Below are positions 7,676 through 17,300 of a DNA stretch of 28,988 nucleotides, piece after piece (positions within the stretch are counted from its first letter, which is position 1; the number at the start of each line of letters is the position of its first letter). The stretch is from an uncultured Kiritimatiellota bacterium (GTDB taxonomy: Bacteria > Verrucomicrobiota > Kiritimatiellia > RFP12 > UBA1067), in the NCBI GenBank assembly GCA_934667425.1, contig CAKULV010000039.1, positions 1 through 28,988 of the forward strand, given 5' to 3'. The translations under genes and the position numbers were made by a program. Below the pieces are notes generated by a model, which had not been told where the DNA came from, did not search any database, and saw only the letters and a program-made list of their open reading frames with translations.

Positions 7676-8692
7676 GTGTCGTATAAGATGTTGACCTGGA
7701 TGGATTCGCTCAAGGGACGTTCCCTGATGCGCATGACTTCGTTCACGGACGAGGAAATGCTTAACCTGATAGACCTTGCCGCGCAGCTCAAGGCGCGGCG
7801 CCATGCCGGAGTGAGGGGGGACCTTCTGCGCCGCAGGCAGATCGCCCTGATATTCGAGAAGTCGTCCACGCGCACGCGCAACTCATCCCAGATAGCCGCG
7901 AGGGACGAGGGGGGCGACGCGGAGTACCTTACGCGCCCAGACATACATTTCGGCAAGAAGGAGAGCGTGAAGGATACGGCCCGCGTACTGGGGCGCATCT
8001 ACGACGGCATCCTGTTCAGGGGCTTTTCGCAGAAGACCGTGGAGGAACTTGAACGCTGGTCTGGCGTGCCGGTGTGGAACGGCTTGACGGACGACTACCA
8101 CCCTACGCAGATATTGGCGGATCTCCTTACGGTAAAGGAAACCTTCGGCTCGCTCAAGGACGTCACGGTGGCGTACGTCGGGGATGGGCGCAACAATGTG
8201 GCGAACTCGCTCATGATGGGATGCGCCAAGGCCGGTGTACGCTATGTGTGCTGCGCACCTGCGTCGCTGCGTCCCGACGAGGCCGTCCTCGCCGAGGCGG
8301 AGGAGGTCGCCAGGCGCAATGGCGTTGACATTCGGGTTTCCGAGGATCCTGTCAAGGGCGTAAATGGCGCGAACGTGCTGTACACCGATGTGTGGGTGTC
8401 GATGGGCGAAGAGGACAAGACCGCAGAGCGCATCAGGCTTTTGCGTCCATACCAGATAAACATGGATCTGATGCGGGCGACCGGGAACATCGACGGAAGG
8501 CTGATGTTCCTGCACTGCCTCCCTGCGTTCCACGACTTCAACACGGATGTGACGAAGGAGTGCGGGGCTCTTGAGGTCACCGACGAGGTTTTCGAGTCGA
8601 AGTACTCGAAGGTCTTTGACGAGTCCGAGAACCGCATGCACACCATCAAGGCCCTGTTCGTCTCGGCTCTTTGCGACCGGGCGATGATATGA
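7676..8692 (+). CDS. argF: Ornithine carbamoyltransferase
   Basis: It condenses carbamoyl phosphate with ornithine to citrulline in arginine biosynthesis; the catabolic direction is possible. Carbamoyl-phosphate binding residues are in FEKSSTRTR (STRTR motif) and in DYHPTQILADLLT. The ornithine-side signatures DVWVSMGEE and FLHCLPAFHDF are intact. The 80s loop reads DIHFGKKESVKDTARVLGR, the FGKKES variant. The start is taken as GTG 7676, which has AAAGGAAGAAA 1-2 bp upstream; an ATG at 7688 is possible. It lies 40 bp after prfB and 37 bp before pyrB, so two carbamoyl-phosphate consumers are side by side. Neither a linked arc pathway nor other arg genes are visible, so the anabolic role is inferred. 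Confidence 0.93.
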   Translation: MSYKMLTWMDSLKGRSLMRMTSFTDEEMLNLIDLAAQLKARRHAGVRGDLLRRRQIALIFEKSSTRTRNSSQIAARDEGGDAEYLTRPDIHFGKKESVKDTARVLGRIYDGILFRGFSQKTVEELERWSGVPVWNGLTDDYHPTQILADLLTVKETFGSLKDVTVAYVGDGRNNVANSLMMGCAKAGVRYVCCAPASLRPDEAVLAEAEEVARRNGVDIRVSEDPVKGVNGANVLYTDVWVSMGEEDKTAERIRLLRPYQINMDLMRATGNIDGRLMFLHCLPAFHDFNTDVTKECGALEVTDEVFESKYSKVFDESENRMHTIKALFVSALCDRAMI

Positions 8693-8715
8693 GCGCATTT
8701 GCGGGTGCTATCTGA

Positions 8716-8723
8716 AAGGAGGT
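8716..8723 (+). promoter_or_regulatory. Near-perfect Shine-Dalgarno sequence of pyrB
   Basis: AAAGGAGG ends 6 bp before ATG 8730. It is the strongest ribosome-binding site in this run of genes and fixes the pyrB start. Confidence 0.8.
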
Positions 8724-8729
8724 TGGGAG

Positions 8730-9806
8730 ATGGCTAGATTGACGGAGATCGGGTGGGACAGTTTCGTGACGCTTCCGCTTGAGGCGAAGCGTTCGTACCT
8801 TGAGAGGGAAGGCGGCGGCGGCATGCCGTACCATACGCTCTTCGCCCAGCAGTTCGACCGGCCGCTGCTTGAGAGGCTGGCCGCGCTCGCGAACCGCATC
8901 CGCTTCATAGCGAAATCCCGCGAAGGGGCCCTGTTCCTGAAGTCGTTCCTTCCCCACAAGAGGGCGATGCTCTATTTCTCGCAGCCGAGTTCGCGCACTT
9001 TCCTTTCGCACCTTGCCGCCTGCCAGATACTCGGACTGACGACAGGGTCTGTTCGCGACACCGCGATATCCTCGGAGTTCAAGGGGGAGTCGAAGGAGGA
9101 TTCGATCCGTACGTTCTCTTCGTACTTCGACATGATAATCATGCGTACGCCGGAGAAGGGCCTCGCCGAGAAGATGGCGTGGGAGCTTTCCAACAGCGAC
9201 CGTCCGGTGCCGATACTGAACGCAGGCTCCGGCAAGGATCAGCACCCCACCCAGGCCCTGCTCGACATCTATACGCTCATACGCTCGTTCGAGAACAAGG
9301 GAGGGATCGACGGTCGCACGGTCGCCTTCTGCGGCGACCTCATGCGCGGTCGCACGGTGCGGTCCCTGAGCTACCTGCTCACGAACTTCAGGAACGTGAA
9401 GCAGATATTCGTGGCGCCTCCGGATCTGCAGGTGCCGGCTGACGTGGTGATGATACTTGCGAAGAAGGGCGTGGACTTCGAGGTGACGGACGACCTGAAG
9501 GCGGCGGTGAAGGTTTCGGATGCCGTTTACATGACGCGGATACAGGATGAATGGGATTCCTCCAAGGGAGATTCCGCGAAGATCGACACGTCGAGGTTCA
9601 AGTTCGGGGCGGAGGAGCTTTCCCTGCTCAAGCCGGATGGCATAATAATGCATCCGTTGCCGCGCAGGGACGAGATAGCGGTCTGCTGCGACCACGATCC
9701 GCGCGCGATGTATTGGCGGCAGATGCGCAACGGCATGTGGATCCGCTCTGCGCTGATAGCCACGACGTTTGGCCTTGAGGATGAAATCCTCGGCTGCGGA
9801 TACTGA
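8730..9806 (+). CDS. pyrB: Aspartate carbamoyltransferase catalytic subunit
   Basis: It makes carbamoyl aspartate, the first committed step of pyrimidine synthesis. The carbamoyl-phosphate site reads FSQPSSRTFLSHLAACQILG (SSRT in place of the usual STRT). The mobile 80s loop is SSEFKGESKEDSIRTFSSYFD. GSGKDQHPTQALLDIYTL, GDLMRGRTVRSLSYLL and the C-terminal IIMHPLPRRDEI ... DPRAMYWRQMRNGMWIR match ATCase, not OTCase. At 358 residues it is longer than the typical ~310, with about 50 extra residues at the N-terminus before the first conserved helix. No pyrI regulatory chain and no pyrC-like gene follow. It lies between argF and a phosphofructokinase gene in the same transcription direction, with the next start only 17 bp after its stop. 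Confidence 0.92.
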   Translation: MARLTEIGWDSFVTLPLEAKRSYLEREGGGGMPYHTLFAQQFDRPLLERLAALANRIRFIAKSREGALFLKSFLPHKRAMLYFSQPSSRTFLSHLAACQILGLTTGSVRDTAISSEFKGESKEDSIRTFSSYFDMIIMRTPEKGLAEKMAWELSNSDRPVPILNAGSGKDQHPTQALLDIYTLIRSFENKGGIDGRTVAFCGDLMRGRTVRSLSYLLTNFRNVKQIFVAPPDLQVPADVVMILAKKGVDFEVTDDLKAAVKVSDAVYMTRIQDEWDSSKGDSAKIDTSRFKFGAEELSLLKPDGIIMHPLPRRDEIAVCCDHDPRAMYWRQMRNGMWIRSALIATTFGLEDEILGCGY

Positions 9807-9823
9807 TTAGGGAGGCAATGTCC

Positions 9824-11035
9824 ATGAGGAAAAAGGCAAGCAACATGGTGATCGCCCAGTCGGGCGGCCCGTCGATGGTGATCAACGCATCCCTCGTGGG
9901 GGCTGTGCTCGCGGCGAGGAGGGCCGGCGGCAGGATCGGCAGGATACTTGGAGCCCGGCATGGCATACAGGGGATACTTGGGCGGGACTACATCGATCTG
10001 CGCAAGGTCGATGCAGCGAAGCTCTCCGCGATTGCGCGGACGCCGTCCTCGGCCCTTGGCAGTTGCCGCATGAAGCCCACGGAGGAGGATTGCCGCCGCA
10101 TTTTCGAGGAGTTCAAGCGGCTTGATGTAGGGTATTTCTTCTACATTGGAGGCAACGATTCCGCCGATGCCGCGCGGATCATCGGGGAAGAGGCCGCCAA
10201 GGACGGCTATCCGCTCGTGGTGTACCATATCCCCAAGACGATCGACAATGACCTGCGCAGCTGCGACCACACGCCGGGATATGCGTCCGCCGCAAGGTTC
10301 GTCGCCTGCGCCCTCAGGGGCGACGACCTCGACAACCGCGCACTTGGCGGAGTGAAGATCGACATCATAATGGGGCGCGACGCCGGATTCCTGACGGCGG
10401 CATCGGCCCTTGCCCGCGAGAACAGGAATGACGGTCCCCACCTTATCTATCTTCCGGAGAGGCCGTTCTCTCTCGATGGATTCGTCTCGGACGTGCAGGC
10501 CGTGATGAAGAGGCTTGGACGCTGCGTTGTGGCTGTGTCCGAGGGGATCCGGGGCGAAGACGGGGTTCCGATCGGGGCAACGCTCGGCTCTGGCGAGAAG
10601 GATTCGCACGGCAACGTCCAGATGTCCGGCACCGGTGCGCTTGGCGACTACCTGGCGCGCGAACTAAAGGCGCGGGCCGGCATCAAGCGTGTTCGGGCCG
10701 ATACGTTCGGATATCTGCAGAGAAGTTTTCCTGGGATGGCAAGCAAGATTGACCAGAAAGAGGCGACGCAGGCTGGTGCCGCCGCCGTGTCGTTCGCGCT
10801 CAAGGCCGCAAGGGGAGCCAAGGATGTCCCCGTCAAGGGGACCGTCGGCATCCTGCGAGCCAAGGGCAAGGCGTACAAGGTCGAGTACGTGGCGCTGCCG
10901 GCGCAGGCGGCGGCGAAGTTCACGAGGTCGGTGCCGGATGCCTATATCGCGAAGAATGGGCATGACGTGACGAAGGCGTTCATCGATTACGCGAAGCCCA
11001 TGGTAGGTGAGCTTCCGCATTGCGAGATATTCTGA
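9824..11035 (+). CDS. Phosphofructokinase, pyrophosphate-type by sequence
   Basis: It interconverts fructose 6-phosphate and fructose 1,6-bisphosphate. Two diagnostic positions point to PPi as phosphoryl donor: GGNDS (about 109-113) has Asp where ATP enzymes have the Gly of GGDGS, and PKTIDND (about 137-143) has Lys where ATP enzymes have PGTIDND. Asp142 of TIDND-type motifs and the sugar-phosphate motif MGRDAGF are present. The start is set at ATG 9824: GGAGG (9811-9815) is 8 bp away from it but only 2 bp from the in-frame ATG 9818. The N-terminus then reads MRKKASNMVIAQSGGPSMVINAS. A PPi enzyme makes this glycolytic step reversible and saves ATP, which suits a fermenter. Donor specificity is inferred from these residues. 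Confidence 0.88.
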   Translation: MRKKASNMVIAQSGGPSMVINASLVGAVLAARRAGGRIGRILGARHGIQGILGRDYIDLRKVDAAKLSAIARTPSSALGSCRMKPTEEDCRRIFEEFKRLDVGYFFYIGGNDSADAARIIGEEAAKDGYPLVVYHIPKTIDNDLRSCDHTPGYASAARFVACALRGDDLDNRALGGVKIDIIMGRDAGFLTAASALARENRNDGPHLIYLPERPFSLDGFVSDVQAVMKRLGRCVVAVSEGIRGEDGVPIGATLGSGEKDSHGNVQMSGTGALGDYLARELKARAGIKRVRADTFGYLQRSFPGMASKIDQKEATQAGAAAVSFALKAARGAKDVPVKGTVGILRAKGKAYKVEYVALPAQAAAKFTRSVPDAYIAKNGHDVTKAFIDYAKPMVGELPHCEIF

Positions 11036-11036
11036 C

Positions 11037-11795
11037 ATGGACGGTTCCGACATGATCGCACGGGTTGAGGCGACGCTGTCAGAACTGCTTTCCGGCACCC
11101 GTCCGCAATCCCTTTTCCAGGCGATGCGCCATGCCGTCTTCGCCGGCGGCAAGCGCGTCCGACCCAGGCTGTGCCTTGCCTCGGCCATAGCCGTTGGCGG
11201 CAATGCCGAGGATGCGATCTTCCCGGCATGCGCGATAGAGCTGCTGCACAGCTATACGCTTGTGCACGATGACCTTCCCTCCATGGACAACGATGAGACA
11301 AGGCGCGGGCTTCCAACCGTGTGGCGCAAGTTTGGGGAAGACACCGCAATCCTTGCGGGCGATGCCCTGCAGTCGCTGGCGTTCCAGTCTGCGGCCCGCT
11401 CCCCGCGGAATGCCGGGGCGATAGTGGCGGAGCTAGGCGCGGCGGGTCTTGGCGTGGTGCGTGGGCAGGTCGAGGACGTCCACGGGGATGACACGGACTT
11501 CATCTACCGGCACAAGACGGCCGATCTGTTCGTGGCTGCCGCAGCAATGGGTGGCTATGCGGGTGGAGGCTCCTCCGGGCAGGTCGAATGCTTGCGCAGG
11601 TATGCGCTGAACCTCGGCTTGGCATTCCAGCATGAGGACGATATCCTTGACGGGGATTCGCCATTCGCCGAAGATGTCACGAGGGCTAAGATATCGGACC
11701 TTACCGCAGCCGCGCTTGATGCGCTTGTCGGCCTTCCCGGCGACACATTGCCGCTTGAGACGCTGGCGAAGAGGCTTGTTGGCAGGAAACGCTGA
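11037..11795 (+). CDS. ispA: Short-chain polyprenyl diphosphate synthase (farnesyl/geranyl type)
   Basis: It elongates isoprenyl diphosphates with isopentenyl diphosphate. GGKRVRPRL binds the substrate, the first aspartate-rich motif is DDLPSMDND, and the second is QHEDDILDGD. The layout HSYTLVHDDLPSMD with a two-residue insertion in the first motif is the bacterial farnesyl-diphosphate synthase (type II) pattern. The start is ATG 11037, one base after the pfk stop; an upstream in-frame ATG at 11007 would overlap pfk by 29 bp and adds residues foreign to the family. At 252 residues it is short. The C-terminal third is abbreviated, running from DDILDGD through FAEDVTRAKISD to the end in about 60 residues. 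The stop overlaps the next ATG (TGATG), implying translational coupling. Confidence 0.9.
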   Translation: MDGSDMIARVEATLSELLSGTRPQSLFQAMRHAVFAGGKRVRPRLCLASAIAVGGNAEDAIFPACAIELLHSYTLVHDDLPSMDNDETRRGLPTVWRKFGEDTAILAGDALQSLAFQSAARSPRNAGAIVAELGAAGLGVVRGQVEDVHGDDTDFIYRHKTADLFVAAAAMGGYAGGGSSGQVECLRRYALNLGLAFQHEDDILDGDSPFAEDVTRAKISDLTAAALDALVGLPGDTLPLETLAKRLVGRKR

Positions 11796-13333
11796 TGCAG
11801 ACGGTGCGTGACGCCATGCCTGGAGGTTGGATTAGGGGTGCGGTCTTCACGGCGCTTGCGTTCGCCGTGTTTTCCGCCACATCCGCCGACGTGGTGCGCA
11901 CCGTGTTCCGCCGCCCGTTCGGGCGTGTGGCGAGCATGGATCCGATACGTGCGTCCGATGTCCTTGCGGCAGAGGCCGTGGCGCTCGTTTATGAGCCGTT
12001 GCTTGAGGTGGACTATGTCGCCCGCCCCTATCGCCTGAAGCCCTGCGTATGCGAATTGCCGACAGTCAGCGAAGACGGGCTGACATATGACTTCCGCATC
12101 GTCGAGGGGCTGAAGTTCCGGAATGGCGCCGAGGTTGCGGCGGCAGACGTCAAGCGTTGCCTCGGCAGGCTTGCGGACAAGGAGAACGCCAGCCCGGGAA
12201 TGTGGACGATGGAGGCGGTGCGGTCTGTAGACGTAGTGGATGTCCGCACGGTGAGGATCATCCTGAAGAAGCCGCTTCATATCTTCAATTGGCTCATGGC
12301 GATGCCGTATGCGGGCGTGGTTGCGGAGGACGGCTCCGGCACGGGGGCCTACTGGCTCAAGAGCTGGCGCAAGAACCATGAGATGGTGTTCCGGCGAAAC
12401 GAGTCGTATCGAGAACCTGTAGCCATAGATGAAGTGCGCCTGCCAGTCATCGACGACGTCTCGACGCAGTGGCTCATGTTCCTGGGCGGCGAGCTCGACT
12501 TCCTCGGCAGCGTATCGCGCGACAATTGGGATGCCGTTGTCGGCCCGGACGGGAGGCTGCTGCCGCAGCTTGGAGAGAAGGGCATGACGCTGCTCAGCGC
12601 ACCATCGCTTTCCGTGTTCTACGTGGGCTTCAACATGAACGATCCCGTCGTCGGGCGGAACGTGAGGCTGCGCCAGGCGCTTAATTGCGCCTTCGATTTC
12701 CCCACATGGAAACGATTCCTGAACAATCGGATATTGCCGTGCGACGGTCCCCTCCCGCCTGGGATCGAGGGGAGGCTGGAGACTCCGTTCGAGTACTCGT
12801 ACAACGTGGAGAAGGCCAACAGGCTGCTCGCGGAGGCCGGATATCCCGGCGGCATAGACCCTAAGACCGGCAGGCGGCTGCACCTTGAGATATCGGTCGG
12901 ACGCGCTACGCAGGATGCCCGCGAGATGGTGGAGCTTATGGCCTCTTTCTTCGATAGGGTCGGGATTGAGCTGACGGCAAGGTACATGACGTGGGATGCA
13001 TTCCTCACGGCCATAAACGAAGGCCGCGCGCAGATGTTCAATCTCGGATGGATCGGGGACTATCCCGACCCGGAGAACTTCCTGCAGATATTCCATTCCA
13101 AGAACGTCTCGCCTGGGGCCAACCATTCCATGTACGTAAATCCGGAGTTCGACAGGGCGTTCGACGCGATGGACTGGAAGCGCGCACAGGAGATAGTGCG
13201 GGAGGACTGCCCGTGGATATTCCTGCATTCGCCGAAGAAGTACTCCCTCATATGGAATCGGGTCGAGAACTACATCCCGACCGATTTTTCCTACGGCATC
13301 GAGAAGCATCTGAAGATCAATCCCGGCAAGTAG
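11795..13333 (+). CDS. ABC-transporter solute-binding protein, family 5 (oligopeptide/dipeptide type)
   Basis: This is a periplasmic binding protein for peptides or similar solutes. The N-terminus MQTVRDAMPGGWIRGAVFTALAFAVFSATSADVV is a signal peptide with a likely cut after ATSA. An alternative start at 11816 would give a shorter one. Family 5 features follow: VRTVFRRPFGRVASMDPIRASD, LVYEPLLEVD, GLTYDFRIVEGLKFRNGAEV, VRLRQALNCAFDF, and the C-terminal GWIGDYPDPENFLQIFHS ... HSMYVNPEFDRAFDAM. The length is usual. No permease or ATPase genes are adjacent, so it must work with a transporter encoded elsewhere. Its ATG overlaps the preceding stop codon, and an inverted repeat with a new promoter follows, making it the last gene of the prfB run. 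Confidence 0.88.
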   Translation: MQTVRDAMPGGWIRGAVFTALAFAVFSATSADVVRTVFRRPFGRVASMDPIRASDVLAAEAVALVYEPLLEVDYVARPYRLKPCVCELPTVSEDGLTYDFRIVEGLKFRNGAEVAAADVKRCLGRLADKENASPGMWTMEAVRSVDVVDVRTVRIILKKPLHIFNWLMAMPYAGVVAEDGSGTGAYWLKSWRKNHEMVFRRNESYREPVAIDEVRLPVIDDVSTQWLMFLGGELDFLGSVSRDNWDAVVGPDGRLLPQLGEKGMTLLSAPSLSVFYVGFNMNDPVVGRNVRLRQALNCAFDFPTWKRFLNNRILPCDGPLPPGIEGRLETPFEYSYNVEKANRLLAEAGYPGGIDPKTGRRLHLEISVGRATQDAREMVELMASFFDRVGIELTARYMTWDAFLTAINEGRAQMFNLGWIGDYPDPENFLQIFHSKNVSPGANHSMYVNPEFDRAFDAMDWKRAQEIVREDCPWIFLHSPKKYSLIWNRVENYIPTDFSYGIEKHLKINPGK

Positions 13334-13340
13334 TGCCGGG

Positions 13341-13392
13341 CGGCATTCCCGACTTCGCATTGCGGCGACATCGGCAACCGCAATCAATGCCG
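13341..13392. other. Nested inverted repeat after the solute-binding protein gene
   Basis: The outer stem is CGGCATT (13341-13347) with AATGCCG (13386-13392). The inner stem is ATTGCGG (13359-13365) with CCGCAAT (13378-13384). It can form a two-step hairpin just after the stop codon. There is no T tract, so it is not a classical intrinsic terminator; an mRNA 3'-end or Rho-linked structure is possible. Confidence 0.5.
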
Positions 13393-13413
13393 GATCGCAT
13401 GGCACAGCGGTTA

Positions 13414-13422
13414 TGGTATAAT
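13414..13422 (+). promoter_or_regulatory. Extended -10 promoter of fabG
   Basis: TGGTATAAT (-10 13417-13422), with no recognisable -35. AAAGGA at 13452-13457 is 9 bp from ATG 13467. Confidence 0.65.
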
Positions 13423-13466
13423 GTGGCTATATTTCTTTAAACGGAAACCAGAAAGGAATGAATCTG

Positions 13467-14231
13467 ATGGGTAGTCTTGATGGCAAGGTGGCAATCGTTA
13501 CGGGTGCGGCCCGGGGCATTGGGCAGAAGATCGCGGTGAAGCTGGCTTTGGGCGGCGCCAATGTCGCCGTGGTGGACTTGAAGCCCGAGTGGTGCGACGA
13601 GACGGTGTCCGCAGTGGCGGCGGCCGGCGCAGAGGCCATTGCGCTGGGATGCAACGTGGCGGATTCGAAGGATGTCGATGCGTGCGTAAAGGCCGTCATC
13701 GCCAAGTTCGGCAAGGTGGACATAATGGTCAACAACGCCGGGATCACCAAGGATGGCCTCCTGATGCGGATGAGCGACGAGGACTGGGACGCCGTCATCA
13801 ACGTGAACCTGAAGGGTACGTTCCTCTTTACGCGGGCAGTGGCGCGTCCAATGATGAAGAACAAGGCTGCGGACGGTACGCAGCTTGGCGGATCCATCGT
13901 GAACCTCGCGTCCGTGGTGGGCATCATGGGGAATGCCGGCCAGGCAAACTACACGGCCTCCAAGGGCGGAGTGATCGCCCTCACGAAGACCACCGCAAAG
14001 GAGCTTGGCTCGCGCAACATACGCTGCAACGCCGTGGCGCCAGGCTTCATCCAGTCCAAGATGACGGATGTGTTGCCTGAAGACGTGAAGAAGGCCTACA
14101 TGGATACGATCCCGCTCAAGAGGTTCGGCACTGCGGACGACATCGCCAACTGCGTCGCGTTCCTCGTATCCCCCGAAGCCTCGTACATCACCGGGCAGAT
14201 CATCTCGGTGAATGGCGGAATGATCGGGTGA
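13467..14231 (+). CDS. fabG: 3-oxoacyl-[acyl-carrier-protein] reductase
   Basis: This short-chain dehydrogenase reduces 3-ketoacyl-ACP with NADPH in fatty-acid synthesis. The nucleotide motif is TGAARGIG, followed by the NNAGITKDGLLMRM stretch typical of FabG, the catalytic Ser in NLASVVGIMGNAGQ, and YTASKGG (YxxxK). It continues with NAVAPGFIQSKMTDVLP and ends ITGQIISVNGGMIG. ATG 13467 is preferred to ATG 13458, because AAAGGA touches the earlier codon directly. The protein then begins MGSLDGKVAIVTG. At 254 residues it is normal in size. No other fab gene is adjacent; it has its own promoter and the next gene has another, so it is probably monocistronic. A general SDR with another substrate is possible, but the motif set fits FabG well. 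Confidence 0.9.
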   Translation: MGSLDGKVAIVTGAARGIGQKIAVKLALGGANVAVVDLKPEWCDETVSAVAAAGAEAIALGCNVADSKDVDACVKAVIAKFGKVDIMVNNAGITKDGLLMRMSDEDWDAVINVNLKGTFLFTRAVARPMMKNKAADGTQLGGSIVNLASVVGIMGNAGQANYTASKGGVIALTKTTAKELGSRNIRCNAVAPGFIQSKMTDVLPEDVKKAYMDTIPLKRFGTADDIANCVAFLVSPEASYITGQIISVNGGMIG

Positions 14232-14243
14232 CCCGTCCCTTCC

Positions 14244-14272
14244 TTGATTAGGCGGGCGTGGTTTGGTATAAT
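14244..14272 (+). promoter_or_regulatory. Promoter of carB-1
   Basis: TTGATT (14244-14249), a 17-bp spacer ending TTTGG, and TATAAT (14267-14272). This is one of the best -35/-10 pairs in the window. Confidence 0.75.
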
Positions 14273-14274
14273 CA

Positions 14275-14327
14275 CGACCCGATATCTGTTAACGGGGTCG
14301 AGTCGGATCCGGTGCGGAGTTCCGCAC
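14275..14327 (+). promoter_or_regulatory. Two inverted repeats in the carB-1 start/leader region
   Basis: CGACCC (14275-14280) pairs with GGGTCG (14295-14300) across the predicted transcription start. GTGCGGA (14312-14318) pairs with TCCGCAC (14321-14327) in the leader, 10 bp before the AAGGAG ribosome-binding site. The first could be an operator and the second an RNA hairpin that affects translation of carB-1. No T run follows, so simple attenuation is not evident. Confidence 0.45.
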
Positions 14328-14353
14328 GATTAAGCTAAGGAGTTTTGTGCAAA

Positions 14354-17300
14354 ATGAAGCGTGCTGACGTGGACAAGGTTCTAATTATCGGGTCTGGCCC
14401 CATTGTTATCGGGCAAGCGTGCGAGTTTGACTATTCAGGCACCCAGGCCTGCAAGGCGTTGCGGTCCTGCGGGTACAAGGTCGTGCTCGTCAACTCCAAT
14501 CCGGCGACGATCATGACCGACCCGCTGATGGCGGATGCGACATACATCGAGCCGCTGAACGAGGAGCGCCTTGAGCAGATCATCGAGAAGGAGCGGCCTG
14601 ACGCGATCCTGCCGAACCTCGGCGGGCAGACGGGCCTGAACCTTTCCATGAGCCTTGCCAAGAAGGGCGTTCTCGACAAGTACGGCGTGAAGGTCATAGG
14701 CGTGAATCTCGATGCCATCGAGCGCGGCGAGGACCGCGAGGTATTCAAGGAGACGATGGCGAGGCTCGGCATTGAGACCCCGCGCAGCGGCATTGTCCAC
14801 TCGGTCGACGAGGCGGTTGCGCTCGTGCACGACAAGATCGGATATCCGGTCGTCGTGCGCCCAGCCTACACGATGGGCGGCGCCGGCGGCGGTTTCTGCT
14901 ACAACGTTGAGGAGCTGCGCACGATATGCGCCCGCGGGCTCGACGCATCCCTTACCCGCCAGTGCCTCATAGAGGAGTCGATCCTCAACTGGGAGGAGCT
15001 TGAGGTCGAGGTGGTCCGCGACGCGAAGAACCAGATGATAGCCGTGTGCTTCATCGAGAACATCGACGCCGTGGGTGTGCACACCGGCGACAGCTTCTGC
15101 GCCGCGCCGTTTCTCACGATCTCCGAGGATCTCCAGGAGCGTCTGCGGCGCGATGCCTTCAAGATCGTCGAGGCGATCGGCGTTATCGGCGGCACGAACG
15201 TGCAGTTCGCGCACGATCCCAAGACGGGGCGCGTGGTGATAATCGAGATCAACCCGCGCACGTCGAGGTCTTCTGCCCTGGCGTCAAAGGCGACGGGCTT
15301 CCCGATCGCCCTCATATCGGCGAAACTTGCGTCCGGCATGACGATGGACGAGATACCGTACTGGCGCGACGGGACGCTTGAGAAGTACACGCCGTCGGGC
15401 GACTACGTGGTGCTGAAGTTCGCCCGCTGGGCGTTCGAGAAGTTCCGCGCGGTGGAGGATCATCTCGGCACGCAGATGAAGGCGGTCGGCGAGGTGATGT
15501 CCATCGGCAAGACGTACAAGGAGACTCTTCAGAAGGCGATACGCGCGCTCGAGAAGGGGCGCGCCGGGCTCGGCTTCGCCAAGGACTTCCACGAGAAGAG
15601 CCTCGACGAGCTCCTGAAGATGCTTTCCACTCCGAACAGCGAACGCCATTTCCAGATGTACGAGGCGTTGCGCAAGGGCGCGACCGACGAGCAGATATTC
15701 AACCTTACGGGAGTAAAGGCGTATTTCGTGCAGCAGATGCGCGAGCTTGTCCAGGAAGAGGAGGAACTGCTCCGCTACAAGGGATCGCTCCCGCCGGACG
15801 AACTGCTCGTCAGGGCGAAGAAGGATGGCTTCAGCGACAAATACATGGCCCAGCTGCTCAAGGTGAGCGAAAAGGAAGTGCGTGAACGCCGCACCGCCCT
15901 CGGATGCGTCGAGACATGGCACGCCGTGCCAGTCTCCGGCGTGGAGAACCAGGCATACTACTACTCTTCGTACAATGGCAAGCCGGGCGAAGTCCCCGTT
16001 TCGGACAACAGGAAGAAGGTGCTCATCCTCGGCGGCGGGCCGAACCGCATCGGGCAGGGTATCGAGTTCGACTATTGCTGCACCCATGCGGCGATGGCCA
16101 TGCGCGAGGCAGGATACGAGACGATCATGGTCAACTGCAACCCCGAGACCGTCTCCACGGACTACGACACGTCCGACAAGCTCTATTTCGAGCCTGTCAC
16201 TCTCGAGGACGTGCTTCAGATATACCAGGCCGAGAAGCCTGAGGGCGTGATCGTGCAGTTTGGCGGACAGACCCCGCTGAACATCGCGGCGGAGCTTGAG
16301 GCCGCCGGATGCCGGATACTCGGCACGTCGGTGAAGTCCATCGACGCCGCCGAAGACCGCGACCTGTTCCATTCCATCATGGATCGCCTCGGCATCCCGA
16401 TGCCGGAAAGCCGCATGGCGAGCGACCTCGACGGCGCTCTGAAGGTCGTAAAGGAGATCGGCTATCCGATAGTCATCCGCCCATCGTTCGTCCTTGGCGG
16501 GCGCGGAATGGAGGTCATATACGACGAGACGATGCTTCGCGAATACATCGCAAAGGCAGTCGGCGTGACTCCTGATCGCCCGCTCTACCTCGACCGCTTC
16601 CTGCACCATGCCCTTGAATGCGAGGCGGACGCGCTTTCCGACGGCAAGGACATCTTCATCCCGGCAATCATGCAGCACATCGAACTTGCCGGCGTACATT
16701 CTGGTGACTCGGCATGCGTGCTTCCGCCTGTGGCCATAAGCGAAGAGAACAAGGCTACCATCCTCGACTACACGCGGCGCATCGCAGGCGAGCTGAAGGT
16801 CGTCGGCCTCATGAACATGCAGTTCGCGATAGAGGACGACAAGGTGTATGTAATCGAGGCGAATCCGCGCGCATCGCGCACCGTGCCGCTCGTGTCGAAG
16901 GTGGCGGGTACGCAGATGGCCCGTATCGCCACGAGGCTTATGCTCGGCGAATCCGTCGCGTCTCTCGGGATGGACAGGCACAAGACGATCCCGTACTACG
17001 GCGTGAAGGAGGCGGTATTGCCGTTCGAGAAATTCCCGGAGGTTGATCCCGTGCTTGGCCCGGAGATGCGCTCCACCGGCGAAGTGCTCGGTCTCGCGGA
17101 GACGTTCGGCCTTGCCTACTACAAGTCGCAGGAGGCTGCGGGAGCCCCCCTTCCGATCCTTTCCGGCAAGCTGCTGGTATCGCTCTCCGAGAAGCCGGAC
17201 GATGCCGCCATGGCGGCCAAGAATTTCGCCGATCTCGGCTTCGAGATCGTGGGTACGGAGGGAACCGTCAATTTCCTGCGGGAGAAGGGCGTTCCGGCGA

